Part shown: positions 50,551-63,307 of the stretch, piece by piece
Layout: every line of letters begins with the position of its first letter
Numbering within the stretch: position 1 is the stretch's first letter
Translations under genes and position numbers: made by a program
Source of the DNA: Siphlonurus alternatus
Lineage: Eukaryota; Arthropoda; Insecta; Ephemeroptera; Siphlonuridae
NCBI GenBank assembly: GCA_949825025.1
Contig: OX463786.1
Location: 16,191,911 to 16,255,910, forward strand
DNA: 64,000 nt
Reading direction: 5' to 3'
The notes under the pieces: model-generated
What the model saw: the letters and a program-made list of their open reading frames with translations, nothing else
Database searches by the model: none
Told to the model about the DNA's origin: nothing

Positions 50551-50678
50551 TAGGTCTGTTCGTAAATACACAATCAGAAAGAATCGATTATTTATGATGA
50601 ACCTTATGTTCCATGTACAGAAGGTTCATCACAAATAATCGATTCTTTCTGATGATTGTGTATTTACGAACAGACCTA
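50551..50678. mobile_element. 128-bp near-perfect palindromic MITE, family M
   Basis: TAGGTCTGTTCGTAAATACA at the left is the exact inverse of the right end. The arms of about 55 bp differ by one three-base insertion and one substitution. A leftover terminus (TACGAACAGACCTA) lies near 63,767. Confidence 0.85.
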
Positions 50679-51105
50679 ATAACCGTCTTAATTAATAATT
50701 GTTTATACCGTCGATGGGATACTTAAAAAAGTCTTATAAATTATTGCATACTTTTATAGTATCAAAATTTGGTAGCAAATTCCAGAGTTGCTAAATTTTT
50801 GTGTCTGAATAACTCGGTATTTTTATGTTTCATACACAGATTTTGAAGGAATGTATACTGATTATACAGTATTTTACCATGTAGTGAATGAATCAGACTC
50901 GCCAGTGAAAATTAACGTTGTTTGATATTCAGCCCCTCTCGCCGAGGATCGTTTAAATTGCAGCTTCTCACGCAAGCAGATCGTTATCACGAGTGTAAAA
51001 CTGGCAGCACATAGTGGACTAACAAAATATAATGTTTTGATTACAACTCAGTGTATTCTGCAATTTGTAAGGTTCTGTAATTATATTTGAAACAAGAGGT
51101 TTTAT

Positions 51106-51276
51106 ATATCGTCCAGAATAATGAGCTATCGGGTTATTTCAGGTGAGCGCAATTATAAGCTTTATTTTATAACGATTTACAGCTCATAATTGCGCTCCCC
51201 TGAAATAGCATATAGCTCATCATTGCAACGAAATCGTAATAAGCAGATAGCTCATTATTTCGGACGAGGGACGATG
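51106..51276. mobile_element. Palindromic MITE, family K, copy 3
   Basis: ATCGTCCAGAATAATGAGCT at the left is mirrored by AGCTCATTATTTCGGACGAG near the right end. GGTGAGCGCAATTATAAGCT pairs with AGCTCATAATTGCGCTCCCC inside. Confidence 0.75.
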
Positions 51277-51486
51277 TATAGTAACTTATTATACTTTATG
51301 ATTTATGGAATGAAATCTATCGCAATTTGGATTCGGTATTAAACGTGCAGTATCAATAATACATAAATGATCATAATTATACTGTATAGTAGTATAATTG
51401 ATCGAAATTCAATCACGTAAAATTAATATACATAATTGATAATTTTTCAAAATATATTATATAATATATACAGAGCATTTGAATCA

Positions 51487-51604
51487 CGGACGAAATACCC
51501 CCGGACGAAATACCCCCGGACCAAATATCCCCGCCCGGACCGGACGAAATACCCCCGGACGAAATACTCCCGGACGAAATATCCCCGGACGAAATACCCC
51601 CTTG
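51487..51604 (+). repeat. Left terminal array of 15-bp units
   Basis: Unit CGGACGAAATACCCC, about seven copies, with a CGCCCGGAC interruption after the third. Because 15 is a multiple of three, one plus-strand frame stays open through it (TKYPR repeated), which is a by-product of the repeat. Confidence 0.9.
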
Positions 51605-52608
51605 TAAGTGGAGAGGGGCGGGCGACCAACACAGGAGGGGAAGTTGACTTTATTTATAAAGTCTGTTTTTCTGTCGTTTGTCTGACGTCACGCGCGTCGT
51701 TAAAGAAGGAAGTTAGTAACGCCATTTTTCACAACAAATATATATCATATAATATTCAAAGTATATTTATAGTTAATGCCGTATCAAGATCTCAAATTGC
51801 ATCTTTAATTTTATACCAAAACATACTCAAAATTGTGCCGCAAACAAACGATTTTTGTATATGCTATGCTTACTTTGATTGTGCGGCAATTATAAATTGT
51901 CTCAGCGTTTTGCAGCAAGATTTTGAAGGTTTTTAAACGATTTTAGGTTTTTAAACCTAGGTGTGCCCCTAGCGATTTGAGCAAAGCCCGAAATTAACAA
52001 ATATTTTGGGATTTGCTCATTTAAATTTGAACATTTCTAGAAGTGCTCAAATCGAAAAAAGCAATCCCCGACGAGAAGTTTTATATCGGGCTTTGCTCAT
52101 TTAAATTTGCTCATTTCTGAAAGTGCCCAACTCGAAAAAAGCAACCCCGACAAGAATTTTTATTTCGGGCTTTGCTCACTGTTTTGATCATTTCTAGAAG
52201 TGCTCAAAGCAAAATGAAAAATAATTATTGGAAATTGTGCCGTATTATAGCAATAAATAATAATATAAATATATATTTTTTTTTTATTTCATTTTAATCA
52301 TATACATTATTGTCCAGCCAAAGCTTTATATTTTTAAAGCTTGCCGGCTGGTGCAAATTAAATATACAGAATAATATTGTAAATTTAATAATATTTTAAC
52401 TATATCACTTTTTAATTTATTGATAAAAATACAAATTTAACATTAATAGCGTGTATATAGTATTTTTTTTTTATTAAAACATTTCTTTCTGTATTATTCA
52501 AGTCAGATTGAAAAAATACGATTTTTTCACACTGAGAGACACTTTTAATTTTTTTTATTATCATTTTTTTACAATTAAAGGGTATGATTACAATTTATAT
52601 ACCCTAGC

Positions 52609-52830
52609 AATGAATTCCAGGTTGCAGATGAACAATTTCTAAGTTCAGACGACGTACCACACATGACAAAGAAAAGAGTGTCTCAGATCAGCAGCAGCAT
52701 TAGCAAATTCAAAGCAAGGTTTTGTGTTTTGCAACTACAAGAAAGGTTGTCAATCTAAAACATGTTGTGCAAAGAAAAAATTTAGATGAAATTTAAAATG
52801 CCATGATAGTAATCCCTGCAAAAATAAGTC
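52609..52830 (+). pseudogene. Decayed cysteine-rich coding fragment in the foldback loop
   Basis: One frame runs from about 52,609 to 52,758 (NEFQVADEQFLSSDDVPHMT...) and stops. A shifted frame from about 52,719 reads GFVFCNYKKGCQSKTCCAKK and stops at a TGA, after which KCHDSNPCKNKSS can be read. The spacing of cysteines and lysines resembles the short Cys-rich tail (C-x-C-x-G-C-x-x-K-x-C-x-C) seen in KRBA2/SCAND3-like transposon-derived proteins. This is a weak, memory-based resemblance, and the frame is broken. Confidence 0.35.
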
Positions 52831-52870
52831 AAGTTCAGGTAATAATAAGATCAGGTAATAATCAGGTATA

Positions 52871-53040
<170 letters not shown>

Positions 53041-54235
53041 GTTAGTAGGTTTGGTACTATCTTGAGGAGCTCTTTGCTTCTTAGGGAGTTCTGTAAATTA
53101 AGTTAAAATGATTTTGTAATATATCAGCTGTAAAAAATTTAATTAAATTAACTAACATACAATATTAATATAAAAAGTGTGACAAAATCGTATTTTTCAG
53201 TATCAATTGAATAAAACAGAAAGAAATATTTTAATAAAAAAATAATATACAAGCTAATGCTAAATTTGTATTTTTGGTACTTAATTAAAAAATTGATGTA
53301 ATTATAATATTATTAAATTCACAATATTTTATTGTTTTAATTATTTATTACAAATTATTACTATAATACGGCACAATTCATACAATTATTATTTTTCACT
53401 TTGCTTTGAGAACTTCTAGAAATGATCAAAACAGTGAGCAAAGCCCGAAATGAAACTTCTCGTCGGGGTTTGCTTTTTCCGATTTGAGCACTTCTAGAAA
53501 TGGTCAAATTTAAATGAGTAAATTTAAGCCCGAAATAAAACTTCTCATCGGGGTTTGCTTTTTTCGATTTGAGCACTTCTAGAAATGTTCAAATTTATAT
53601 GAGCAAAGCCCAAAATATTTGTTAATTTATTCGGGCTATGCTCAAATCGCTAGGGGCACACTTAGATGTGCGCATTGAATTCGGGCTTTGGTGCCAACAT
53701 ATATAAATAAAGGAAGGAATAAATAAGGAAATAAATAGAACAACAAGTAAATTAAGAAATTAAGTTTCTTCAGGAGGGGTACACATGCTACGTTAAGTGT
53801 TCACGGCACCTATAATATAGTACCTGGGGACCAAAAACAATAGAAAATATTGCATTTTTAGACCTATACCAATTGAATCAGAATTAAAAAATTACACTAA
53901 AAAATTTACTTAATTTTTTTTTTTTAATTTAAAAAGTTATATAGGGACGATTACGATTTTGAAAAATTTTAGTTTAAAAAAAATCTAAAAAAAATGCAAT
54001 AAACACTAATAATTAACACATGCATAAAATGTATCGTATCAAAATATATTACACATTAATTTTAATTCGATATGAATGATATGATAAATTAATGCATAAT
54101 GCATTGGCCTAACGTTGCTAACTTCCTTCTTTAATACGACGCGCGTGACGTCAGACAAACGACAGAAAAACAGACTTTATAAATAAAGTCAACTTCCCCT
54201 CCCGCGTTGGTCACCCGCCCCTCTCCACTTACAAG

Positions 54236-54380
54236 GGGGTATTTCGTCCGGGGGTATTTCGTCCGGGAGTATTTCGTCCGGGGGTATTTCGTCCGGGAGT
54301 ATTTCGTCCGGGGGTATTTCGTCCGGTCCGGGCGGGGATATTTGGTCCGGGGGTATTTCGTCCGGGGGTATTAGGTCCGC
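54236..54380 (-). repeat. Right terminal array of 15-bp units
   Basis: Inverted counterpart of the left array (GGGGTATTTCGTCCG), about nine units, with variants GGGAGTATTTCGTCCG and TATTTGGTCCG. The outermost units are the most degenerate. Confidence 0.9.
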
Positions 54381-54393
54381 TTACCGAGCATTT

Positions 54394-54964
54394 ATATGGA
54401 AGCAAAAAATATTTCAGGTTATGCTGACCCTTTCTTTGGTAGTCTTAAAGGACGTAGAAGTTAAGGGTATTTAAAAATATTTATCCATGCATGTGCAAAA
54501 ATAAAATATTTCAATAAAGAATTATGTATTATATTTTCCATATAATTAAGCTAGTGAGTTGGGGAATGGAGTAATCTATATATTGTTCAATACAATCTGT
54601 ATTGTTTTTAAAATGTATTTTTTTTAATTGTATATTATATAATATAACAAGAAAAATAATGAATCAATCCTCTTATTCTCTGTATCCACTTAAGATATTT
54701 AATATTGCCAGGTTTACTCCTCCGTTCGATCATCAACACGGGCGGCAACATAATAGAGGTCCATTGTCTATCTGGGAGGTCCATTAATGTTGCACGGACA
54801 ATAAACTCGTTGTAACGTGACTGGCTTATTTGATAGACTATTTCAATGTAAAGGATAAGTAATCAGCCCCTATGTGAGATCATGGTATTGATATAATATA
54901 CACTTTCGGTACAGATCAAATTTTATCTCTGCTCACAGAGACACAATAAATATGACAATTTAAA
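54394..54964. other. AT-rich stretch with nothing identified
   Basis: No coding exon or repeat copy recognised. Confidence 0.4.
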
Positions 54965-55329
54965 AGGAAGGTAACACGAATCAGCTGACCGTTGTAGTGC
55001 CATTTTTGGTTAACATGTAAACCTTATCAGACACAAAAATTCTGATTTTTTTTAAGAGACAGATAAAAGCCACAGAAAATAATTCAAAATAAAATTCGAT
55101 CTGATTTTTTAAAATTAATTTTTAAAATTTTTAGCATAGAGTTTTCCCATGGGGAGTCAAACTAAAAAAATAAATTAAAAAATTTAGCTCGAAATTTGAT
55201 TTTTTTTTCTGTGGCTTTTACGTACTAAAATATGTCTCATTTTTTTTTTATAGAATTTTTGTGTGTCTGCTAAGGTTTACATGTTAATTAAATAAGACTA
55301 CTTCTTTCAGTTGATTCGTGTTACCTTCC
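54965..55329. mobile_element. Palindromic MITE related to family H
   Basis: GGAAGGTAACACGAATCAGC at the left and GTTGATTCGTGTTACCTTCC at the right are inverted and resemble the ends of the 38.4-kb element. Inner TAACATGTAAACCTTA and TAAGGTTTACATGTTA pair exactly, as do AAAAGCCACAGAAAA and TTTCTGTGGCTTTTA. Confidence 0.75.
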
Positions 55330-58300
55330 CGCCCCTTAATTGAAGCCTTTTGGGGAAGGTAAGAAGAGCACCAAGTTTAGTCATCCTCAAAAAATTATTA
55401 AGCTCTCATATTGCGTGACAACGAACACAATTTTAAACATGCATGAGATATTAAAAATTTCATGATGTCCCCAAGTGTTGTATGTGAATAGCGAAATTAT
55501 GAAACATTATAATTGTGAAATTATTTGTTAGTAATTAAAATGATATAGCCATACACCATATCTGTATGTATATAACTAAATTTGTATTTTCTTTTTATGT
55601 TACAGGTAAGAAAATTAACTCCCAGTCGTGATATTTGGTGATCCTACCTGGTTTACGTGAGTAATTAGTAAGTACACATCGAGTAAATCCGAATGTTACT
55701 CCTCTCCTAGTTTATTTTCATGCGCTGCAGCTGTAAGACCAATTTAAAATTTGTGGGGAGATGAAAATAGCATGATATTATCGCAAATAAGTGAAGTTCA
55801 CCAACTACACTGTTCGTCATATTATCTAGGTTTTCTTCGTGTATGTTCGGGAATACTTCGGCTCGTGTTCGGTCAGTGAGGCCTTGCGCCTTCAACGAGA
55901 GAAGGGGTGACGTTACGACTGCCCAGAATTGTACTGTACACTTCGGGAAAGCATGAATTTTAACTTTTAACCCCTTGCTGCTCCAACAGATAAAAAGAGC
56001 TTTGTAAATTTCAAGAGAGGTTCAAATTCTTATTCACAAATTATGGTTTCAAGTATATATTCCCCGGCGGGAAAATGTTCTCCAAAGCCACCAAAATTTT
56101 TCTCCAAAACTATTAAAGCTATTAATTTGAAACTATTTCCTACCACCACATTTATTGGTCTTATGATAATGAATCAAGAACTTATTTTCCTCTGTAAAAA
56201 TTTCTTTAATGCCAATAAAGCAATTTCAAGTTTTTTTTACATAGGTTTAGATAGGACAGTGAAAACACTGCAAAATCAGCTGACTTGAAGCCTCTATTAT
56301 GTCCTCACAGAGCGTAAAACAGTAACGTTCGTTGTGTCCCGAGGTGTACACCAGAGATGTGCCATGATATAATCACTCAAGCAAGGCTGCAAGAAGAATC
56401 TCCTTGCCACCTTCGAGATCATTCATTGTGTCAGTAGCGAGAAACTAACGTGGTCTTCGCTTATTGCATTCGTTCGGACGTTTCTCTGAGTTCTCTCGGA
56501 CTTGTCTGTGATGACACATCTTCAACAGACAAACCAGCTCGTGGGGTTCCTCACAGTGTGGTTAACGGTGTAGTGATTGACAGTCTCTTTCCTCAGGTAG
56601 CTGCCATCACATTTTGTCTTGTCGTAGAAAATGGTTTCTCACCTTGCCTCGTTTACACTGATTATTTAAGTCACTACTTAAGTACATCTTATATTAAGTT
56701 CAATATAAGTATAAATTATATGAATGTGTGCAGGCAAAGATGATCTCTATTTTTTTTAAAAAAAAAATGATTTTTCCTTATCGCTTTTACTACAGTTTCA
56801 GTAAAATATGCCTCATTACTAAATTGATTATATTAATTATTTAAAAACAATCACACATTAAATTATATTGAAGATTACATTTTTTTCTTGAGATAGCTTT
56901 TGTGTTAATTTTAGTTTTCGTTTAGATTTACTGATAATTTAAGTTAATTTTAATATTACTAAATTATCCTCCTGCGTGGGTCTGAATTAACTATTATTTG
57001 AATTATACTAAGTGTATAGTTCTAAAGATTATACCTATAAGACAAGACTATTAAAATATCAAGTGCTTTATGATTAAAGTAGGCGAGACTTTTTTTTAGA
57101 AAATTCTAGTCGTCATTCGAACTGTTTAGAGAGTTTATAATAATTGTATGGAATTACAAATCGAGTAGGTGGTTAATTATGGGTTTGTGTTTAAATCTTG
57201 TGCAATCATTTCAAAATATTATAGTATTATGATTTAGTATATAACATTTTCCTTTCTTGTGTTTCGATATAATGCATGAAAAAACTGTTGTAATATATAG
57301 CAGAAATCTCTTTTTTTCCTTTTTTTTTCAATAATTGCAACGCTACCTTTACTTTGCAACTTCTCTCTTTTATGCACTCTTTTCGCCCTTGCATGAATGC
57401 AGTGTTGAATTCTTTGCTTCACTGATACTCTGTGGATAATGGATAATCTTCTTTCCATTTTAAATCAGTTAAAAATCAGTTGAAATTGAAATTACTTTTC
57501 TATGTATAACGTATGATCACTCTAGTGTACTGTACCTAAAAAATATCAGTATTACAGTGTATACTTGTATGACATAAAATATTACATAATTTTTTTATAT
57601 AGCATTTAATGACTCACTTATGTAAAGAATTTATTTTTATATTCTTAAATAATGTATGTTATATAAAGTAAAGCGTACTACATTTTTTTATCGCCTGCAT
57701 AGAGTTGTTGTCATTGAAAATATATATAATATATACTTGTTGATGTTAGTTTTTCTGTCATGACAAGTCGAGCAGTAAATTTTATACTCACGCTTTATAT
57801 ATATAACAGTTCATTGACAGTGTAACTCTTGATGTTACTGAATGAAAAAAATAGAAACATTTCTCGTGTCTTGTCATTGCAATTTTTATAAATTTGTTAC
57901 AATCTGAACAAAAAAGTGTAAAAGTTGAAATGAAATTTATATTACATTATTTATGTTGAATTAAGAATTTGAAATTTTATTCATCATGAACAAATACGCA
58001 ATCTTATAATCATGGCATTCGGAAAACGTTTAGCAGTATAGCCCTCTGGGCTATGAGCAGTATATACGTTTAGTTATTAACTAAATAACAAATTGCATAT
58101 TGTATTTTTTTAAATTAAGTTCAAAATTTCGTTTTTTCTTCATTTTTTTAAATTTTAGTATTTAGGAAAATTTAATGACATTATACGAATTTATTAGCGG
58201 ATGTTTCTTTTATTACACTTGATATGGAAGTAATTAGAAGTACTGATGTATAATCAAATTATCTTGAAAAGAACAGATATCCACTGACTGAACTGTCGAC

Positions 58301-58683
58301 CTTAAATATTATACTTTTTTTCATTTTAATAGTAGTACTACAATATTACATTACAAATAACACGCATGAACTACTGCATCATCATACTATATAATCAGTC
58401 CAATTCTCAAAAATCACATGATATAAAATATAAATAACTTCCATTTTATTTGTGCTCCAGTGTACAATATACAAAAAAGGTAGTAGCAGCACATAAAATG
58501 TTGTTACAAATTTCCATGGTTTTCTGTGAGGCAATAAGACAGTTTCCCTAGTTGCGAATCTCCTGGCCTTGATTTAGGTAGGTATCAGCTCAGGTAAGAT
58601 GGCCAGGTATGCTCTGCTAACCTACCGTGATGATGGCTCACCGTGCAGCAACCTGACGCCCACTCAGTACGCTTCACTGGAAC
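55330..58683. other. Non-coding region with an unexplained GC-richer patch at 56,280-56,680
   Basis: TGTACACTTCGGGAA near 55,937 and TCCCGAGGTGTACACC near 56,338 are inverted and could be ends of a ~420-bp element. The 56,280-56,680 patch is less AT-rich and has a plus-strand frame of 97 codons, with no recognisable domain. The remainder is AT-rich and empty. Confidence 0.35.
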
Positions 58684-59302
58684 CAGGGATGGGCGATAAT
58701 TTAATGGGTGATAGTAAATTATCGATATCACATTATCGTTCCATGCCATGGAGATGGGAAAATTAGAGACGCAAATTTTTTATCATTATGTTGTAGTTTA
58801 TGATTTTTTTTCTGGGTCTCTAAGCATTTTTTGTGCGTTTCCATTAGTTTTTTTCTTGGATTTGTACACATTATTTTAACTATAAATAAAATTTCTGCTT
58901 AGAAATATAGTTTCTTGTTTATAAGAAATTTACGTTTTGTTCAAATTCTTAATTCAAAGCTGTAACTCTTATTACACTGGATTATAAAGGTATATAATAT
59001 AAAATTCATAGGTGCATAATTTATTATACCGTGCATTAGATGAAAATAGAGGATTGATAGAGGAAACATAATTGCCAAGAAATGAATTAAGGAATGAAAT
59101 CTTGGCATACTGAAGGCATATTTCATATTAAAATTATTGTAAATGAAAAATATTTAAGATTAGTAATATTTATTTAAATTAATCAATAAAAATTACATTT
59201 AATTTAACGCATAGAACTTACCACTCCACAACGATTTTTAATCACAGTATCGAAATGTCCGATATATGGGCGATATGTCCCCACGTATCGCCCACCCCTC
59301 TG
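58684..59302. mobile_element. hAT-type MITE with GGGCGATA ends
   Basis: CAGGGATGGGCGATAA at the left and GTATCGCCCACCCCTCTG at the right are inverted and fit the common hAT end CAGGGGTGGGCGATA. The flanking octamers do not match, so the insertion is either old or its edges are misplaced. Confidence 0.55.
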
Positions 59303-59941
59303 TGGGCCAAGGTCAGATGGCGGCGCGGCGTTGTCTGCTCCAGACCGGTCTACCGAGCGCCCGCTGACCTTACATACTGTGGTCACGTGACCAATTGGTA
59401 GCTAGAGTAGCGTCACATTTATATAGGTTACGATCGGATATGTTCGGAAGTATTCGACTCGTATTGGACCAGTAAGATCCTTCGTTGCAAACTGCCAACC
59501 AATGACCGAGGCAATATATTAAATTTGTATCTGCCGGAGTTAAAGTCTCCAAGAAAGATTTTAAAATTTCATTTTCAATGTGATTATAAAAATTATAAAA
59601 AATTACGACTTTGTATAAATATGTATTAATTTATGTATTACGAGTATGTAACGCAGGCTGTTAAAAAATTAATTTCGCAAATGAATTTTTAAATAAACTA
59701 TATATAAAAAAGGTAAAGGTGATCGCTGATTTTTGGGGCTAAGAGTAAGATTACACAATCGCCTGGAGAGAGGGTAAAAGGGAAAGGAGAGTAGGAAAGG
59801 TTCTTGCAGCCGTGCACGGCCAAGTTTCTAGCGTTTGCCAAATTTAACTGGGGAAATGTGGAAACCTCAGTCAGAATGGTCGTTAATAAAATTGTCATAA
59901 ATCACCTCCCGAATGCAGGTCCAGTTCTCAGATGACAATAT

Positions 59942-60092
59942 TAAGCCGGTATTACACGATACAATTTTGCATACAATTTTTCCTTGCAAGAAAATTTCAT
60001 CTCCATGATACAAACAAATGGAGTTCAAGTTTTCTTGTAAGCAAAAATTGTATGCAATAGTTAGAAAAATTGTATCATGTAATACCGGCTTA
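59942..60092. mobile_element. Palindromic MITE, family N
   Basis: TAAGCCGGTATTACACGATA at the left is mirrored by TCATGTAATACCGGCTTA at the right. The inner arms contain TTGCATACAATTTTT and AAAAATTGTATGCAA, then CTTGCAAGAAAATTT and its mirror. Confidence 0.8.
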
Positions 60093-60867
60093 GTAGCAAA
60101 TACAATTTTGTATTGAATATCAGGAATATTGTATATTTGTTTCTACATTGTCTTGAGTAAACTGAGATTCACATGTATTCAACTTGGTTTTCGTCGGAGG
60201 TGCTATTAACGGCCAATCAGGTTCTTCGTTACAAACTGTTTACCAATGACTGAGGACGTTACAGAAACGACGAAAACCAAATTAATTGTGAGGCGCAATA
60301 GAACGAATCGTCGAGAGAACTTTGCCATAATTTCCCATTTATTTTGATGTGCCATGGCATACAGTTTTATCAATAGGCAGCAATAGTGTTTTATTTGTAT
60401 GTTATGTAAGATTAATGTTTCCCAACACAATAAGTTTGAATACATCTTCATTTTGGGATATAAGACGAGTCAACCCACACTTGTGTTTCACTCTCTAACA
60501 AGTGGATCACGTTAGCCTCGATGTTGTATGCTAATTTTTATATTAAAATTATGGAAATTTGAGAGTCGGATTTTCAAATACACTTTTTATTAAGTTATAA
60601 GAATGAAAATTTATTAAAATTGGATTTTATATGAAAAAGAGAGTTTGTTTGAATTCTCAAAAGTAATCATTTTTTTAATTAATTAATGTATATAATACTA
60701 TAATATTGTAGAAATTTGAGTATGTAAACAAGAGACAAACAAAATTCTATATAAATTACTTTTTAATCAATAATAAATAAATAATATTGTTATTTTTTAT
60801 TTTTTTAATTTTTAATTGGATATTTAAACTATAAAATTATATTTAATCATCAAATTATTTAATTACC

Positions 60868-61260
60868 AGCTCTATGGTGTAGTGGTTAGTGCACCTGGCT
60901 CTTGTCCGAGAGGCCCTCGGTTCAATTCCCGTATATGGCAGACTTTTCGTGACTTGGGATGGGTGTGACTAATTATTAAATATTCTAAATAATGGAGATG
61001 GTAGGAGGAAGGCAGCTCTGTACAAGGTGTATAGAAGTATAAACCTCTGTATACACCTTGGCTCTGTACATATACTCCTAATACTCCGCTGCCCTGCAGT
61101 GCTTGCACTTCCGGCTGCACAGATCTGGGTAGTAGGAGGCCAGAAAAGTGCAGTAAAGGTTTCTGCATGAGTGTCTCGTAAGCCCCAGCTCGGTCGCAAG
61201 ATTACTCTTATTGACAAGGTTAAATACCTGGCCACACCCGAAAGGGTAAAATGGCGTCAA
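60868..61260 (+). mobile_element. tRNA-like-headed repeat (SINE or tRNA pseudogene plus body)
   Basis: TGGTGTAGTGGTTAGTGCA is a good A-box/D-arm and GGTTCAATTCC a good B box, spaced as in a tRNA. The acceptor stem has a mismatch and the T-stem has two, with an apparent CTT loop triplet, so a working tRNA is doubtful. About 320 bp of non-AT-rich sequence follows, including an 11-bp hairpin (CAAGGTGTATA, 61,023-61,060) and a GCTCTGTACA direct repeat. The whole is best read as one SINE. Confidence 0.5.
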
Positions 61261-63118
61261 GTATATTAAATTTATTAATATTAATTATCAAAGAGTTAAT
61301 ATTTTCTTGTAAAACATAACTTTAAGATAAGATACTGACAAGGAATCAAAATTGTATAAAATAATTATTATTTTCGCGTGTTCTCAGCTATCTTTTCCCA
61401 CATAGTTACTGCCTGAACGTGCTCGGGCATATACGATGTGATGCCAGCAGTAGATAGAACACTCACACTTTCTTATCATTATTGACGTGCCGTATTTACA
61501 TCTTCCGACAAGTTACTTTTCAAATACACTGTCAAAATTCATCGGAGAATCTCGATCTAATTATTGTGTAAATAATTATCTCTAATCAAATCAATTTCCA
61601 TGTCAATATTTTTCTATACCGTCATTAAAGTGCAATTGTATGGAGCAGGGAAAGCGAGAAAATCGCGTGTCCCAGCCAATCAGAGGCTCGGAATTTCCTC
61701 GCCTTTTAGGGAGCGATTTTATCGCCAACATGGCCGCCATATGAGATTGAAGCAAGCGCGCTTTTCTCGCCCCGCCAAACCCCGCTTGTCATCGCGCCAT
61801 GGAAATGCATCTTTACCCTATTCTTGCAATGAACCCTATATCATCATCCCTCTATGACCCTAATATCTTTCAATACGGCCGCTACTAGTTTACATTTTGG
61901 TGCATATTTTGCGATGGACTTACCATAGAGCTTATTATTATATATTCAATATAAGCTCTATGAACTTAGTTTACCTCAGCAATCCTGAATATGGAGGATG
62001 AAGGGATGTTCGGAAAATGTATATTTTACAGTGACAAAATATTGTGTTGTGGAACATATAGTTTTTTTTTTTTCTTTCAGCTCACTGATCACACACATGA
62101 CTTGGATATGAGACTTGACTTGTATTTTTTTTATTTATAAGCTCAATGACTGTGAAACTCGCGTTTAGAGACTGGAGATGGGATTACGGCCACAGCCTGT
62201 TCATGCATGCAGCATTTAAAGATATATTTAATTTTCTGTAAAGCGCACTGTAATGTAATATAATTTGTACACCAGCACCTACCTATAAAGCTTCCGGCCT
62301 TGGTAGGATTGTATTCTTATTTTCACTAATAAAACTATTTAAAAAAAATGTGTGGCTGAGGGAACCGTAAAAACCTATGTTATGTTTACGCGGGCTTAAT
62401 AATTGTTTACAAATTGAAATTTCATTAACCTGAAATTTCTCAAAGTTTTTTTTTCAGTGTAGTGTAGTAAGATCGTATCAAGTTTTTAATAAACACTATA
62501 AATAAATTGGTGTGAATTTAATAATATTATATTGCTTTTTTTACCTATGGGAGTATCTTTTATTTTATATCCTACTTGAATAAAGTTTGACGTTTAATTG
62601 AAGATATTATCTCCCTTATATTGGTTCATGCATATTGTAAGATTTTACTCCTTGGAACATATTATAGTACATTAAATTTAATGAGCGTTTAAATCCTAAA
62701 ACTTTAATATCTTGTAAAGTGCTTGAGATATGAAAATTTGACGTGATCGCATAAAGTCATGAGTTTTTTTTATCAAAGAAAGTAATTCACTACAAAATAT
62801 AGTACATTATTTTTTCTTTGAACTTTTATTCAATATCCATATACGTGTGTATAGAAAAAACATCAAACAATATTCAGAACAGTATTCAAACGATGTTAAA
62901 AACATAAAAAACAGCATTATATTTTGATATATCGCTTCACACATCTTCAATTCAAATTTAAATCACACATTTTTATACTTCATGTTTTGTGATTATTTTT
63001 CTATTGATGTAATGCAGGCGACTGTATCAAGAAGTGTGCTCACGAATAATATTAAAAATGTGTTAAAAAAAAAAGAGTATTAAACATGCAAGAAATACAG
63101 TCAAATTGAATTAAAATT
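61261..63118. other. Non-coding region with a promoter-like patch at 61,640-61,810
   Basis: The patch contains GCCAATCAGAG (CCAAT-type) and CATGGCCGCCATATG (YY1-like), and is GC-rich. AAGCGAGAAAATCGCG at 61,650 and CGCGCTTTTCTCGCC at 61,757 are inverted, so it may equally be a MITE. A short hairpin (ATAGAGCTTA...TAAGCTCTAT) lies at 61,926-61,961. A minus-strand fragment of the SINE body is at 62,350-62,385. Confidence 0.35.
62350..62385 (-). mobile_element. SINE body fragment
   Basis: On the minus strand AGGTTTTTACGGTTCCCTCA matches the body of the SINEs at 17.8 kb and 37.1 kb. Only this short piece is recognisable. Confidence 0.4.
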
Positions 63119-63262
63119 CTCAATGGAAGTACAATTATCGCCTCGGAAAATTTCACTTTGTTGCTTTAATCACCATACCCCGTAAGATTAACACATTGTA
63201 TGGTGATTAATAAGACTGAAAGTGGGAAATTTTCCAAGGCGACGAGTGTACAAGACTTCCCT
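63119..63262. mobile_element. Palindromic MITE, family O
   Basis: TCGCCTCGGAAAATTTCACT near 63,138 is mirrored by AAGTGGGAAATTTTCCAAGG plus CGACGA near 63,220-63,245. TTAATCACCATA and TATGGTGATTAA form the inner stem. Confidence 0.7.
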
Positions 63263-63307
63263 GTTTGAATTTTGACAATGTGAATAACCTACATGACATT
63301 TTTTTTT

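Noticed and set aside
51436..51936. 166-codon open frame with TKYPR repeats
   Set aside because: It is the by-product of a 15-bp tandem array inside a transposon arm; the frame has no start context or domain, and the inverted array shows the same effect.
56450..56743. 97-codon plus-strand frame as a gene
   Set aside because: No recognisable domain, no splice support, and the region may belong to a repeat.
60868..60940. Functional tRNA gene
   Set aside because: A and B boxes are good, but the acceptor stem has one and the T-stem two mismatches, and a repeat-like body follows; a SINE head is more likely.
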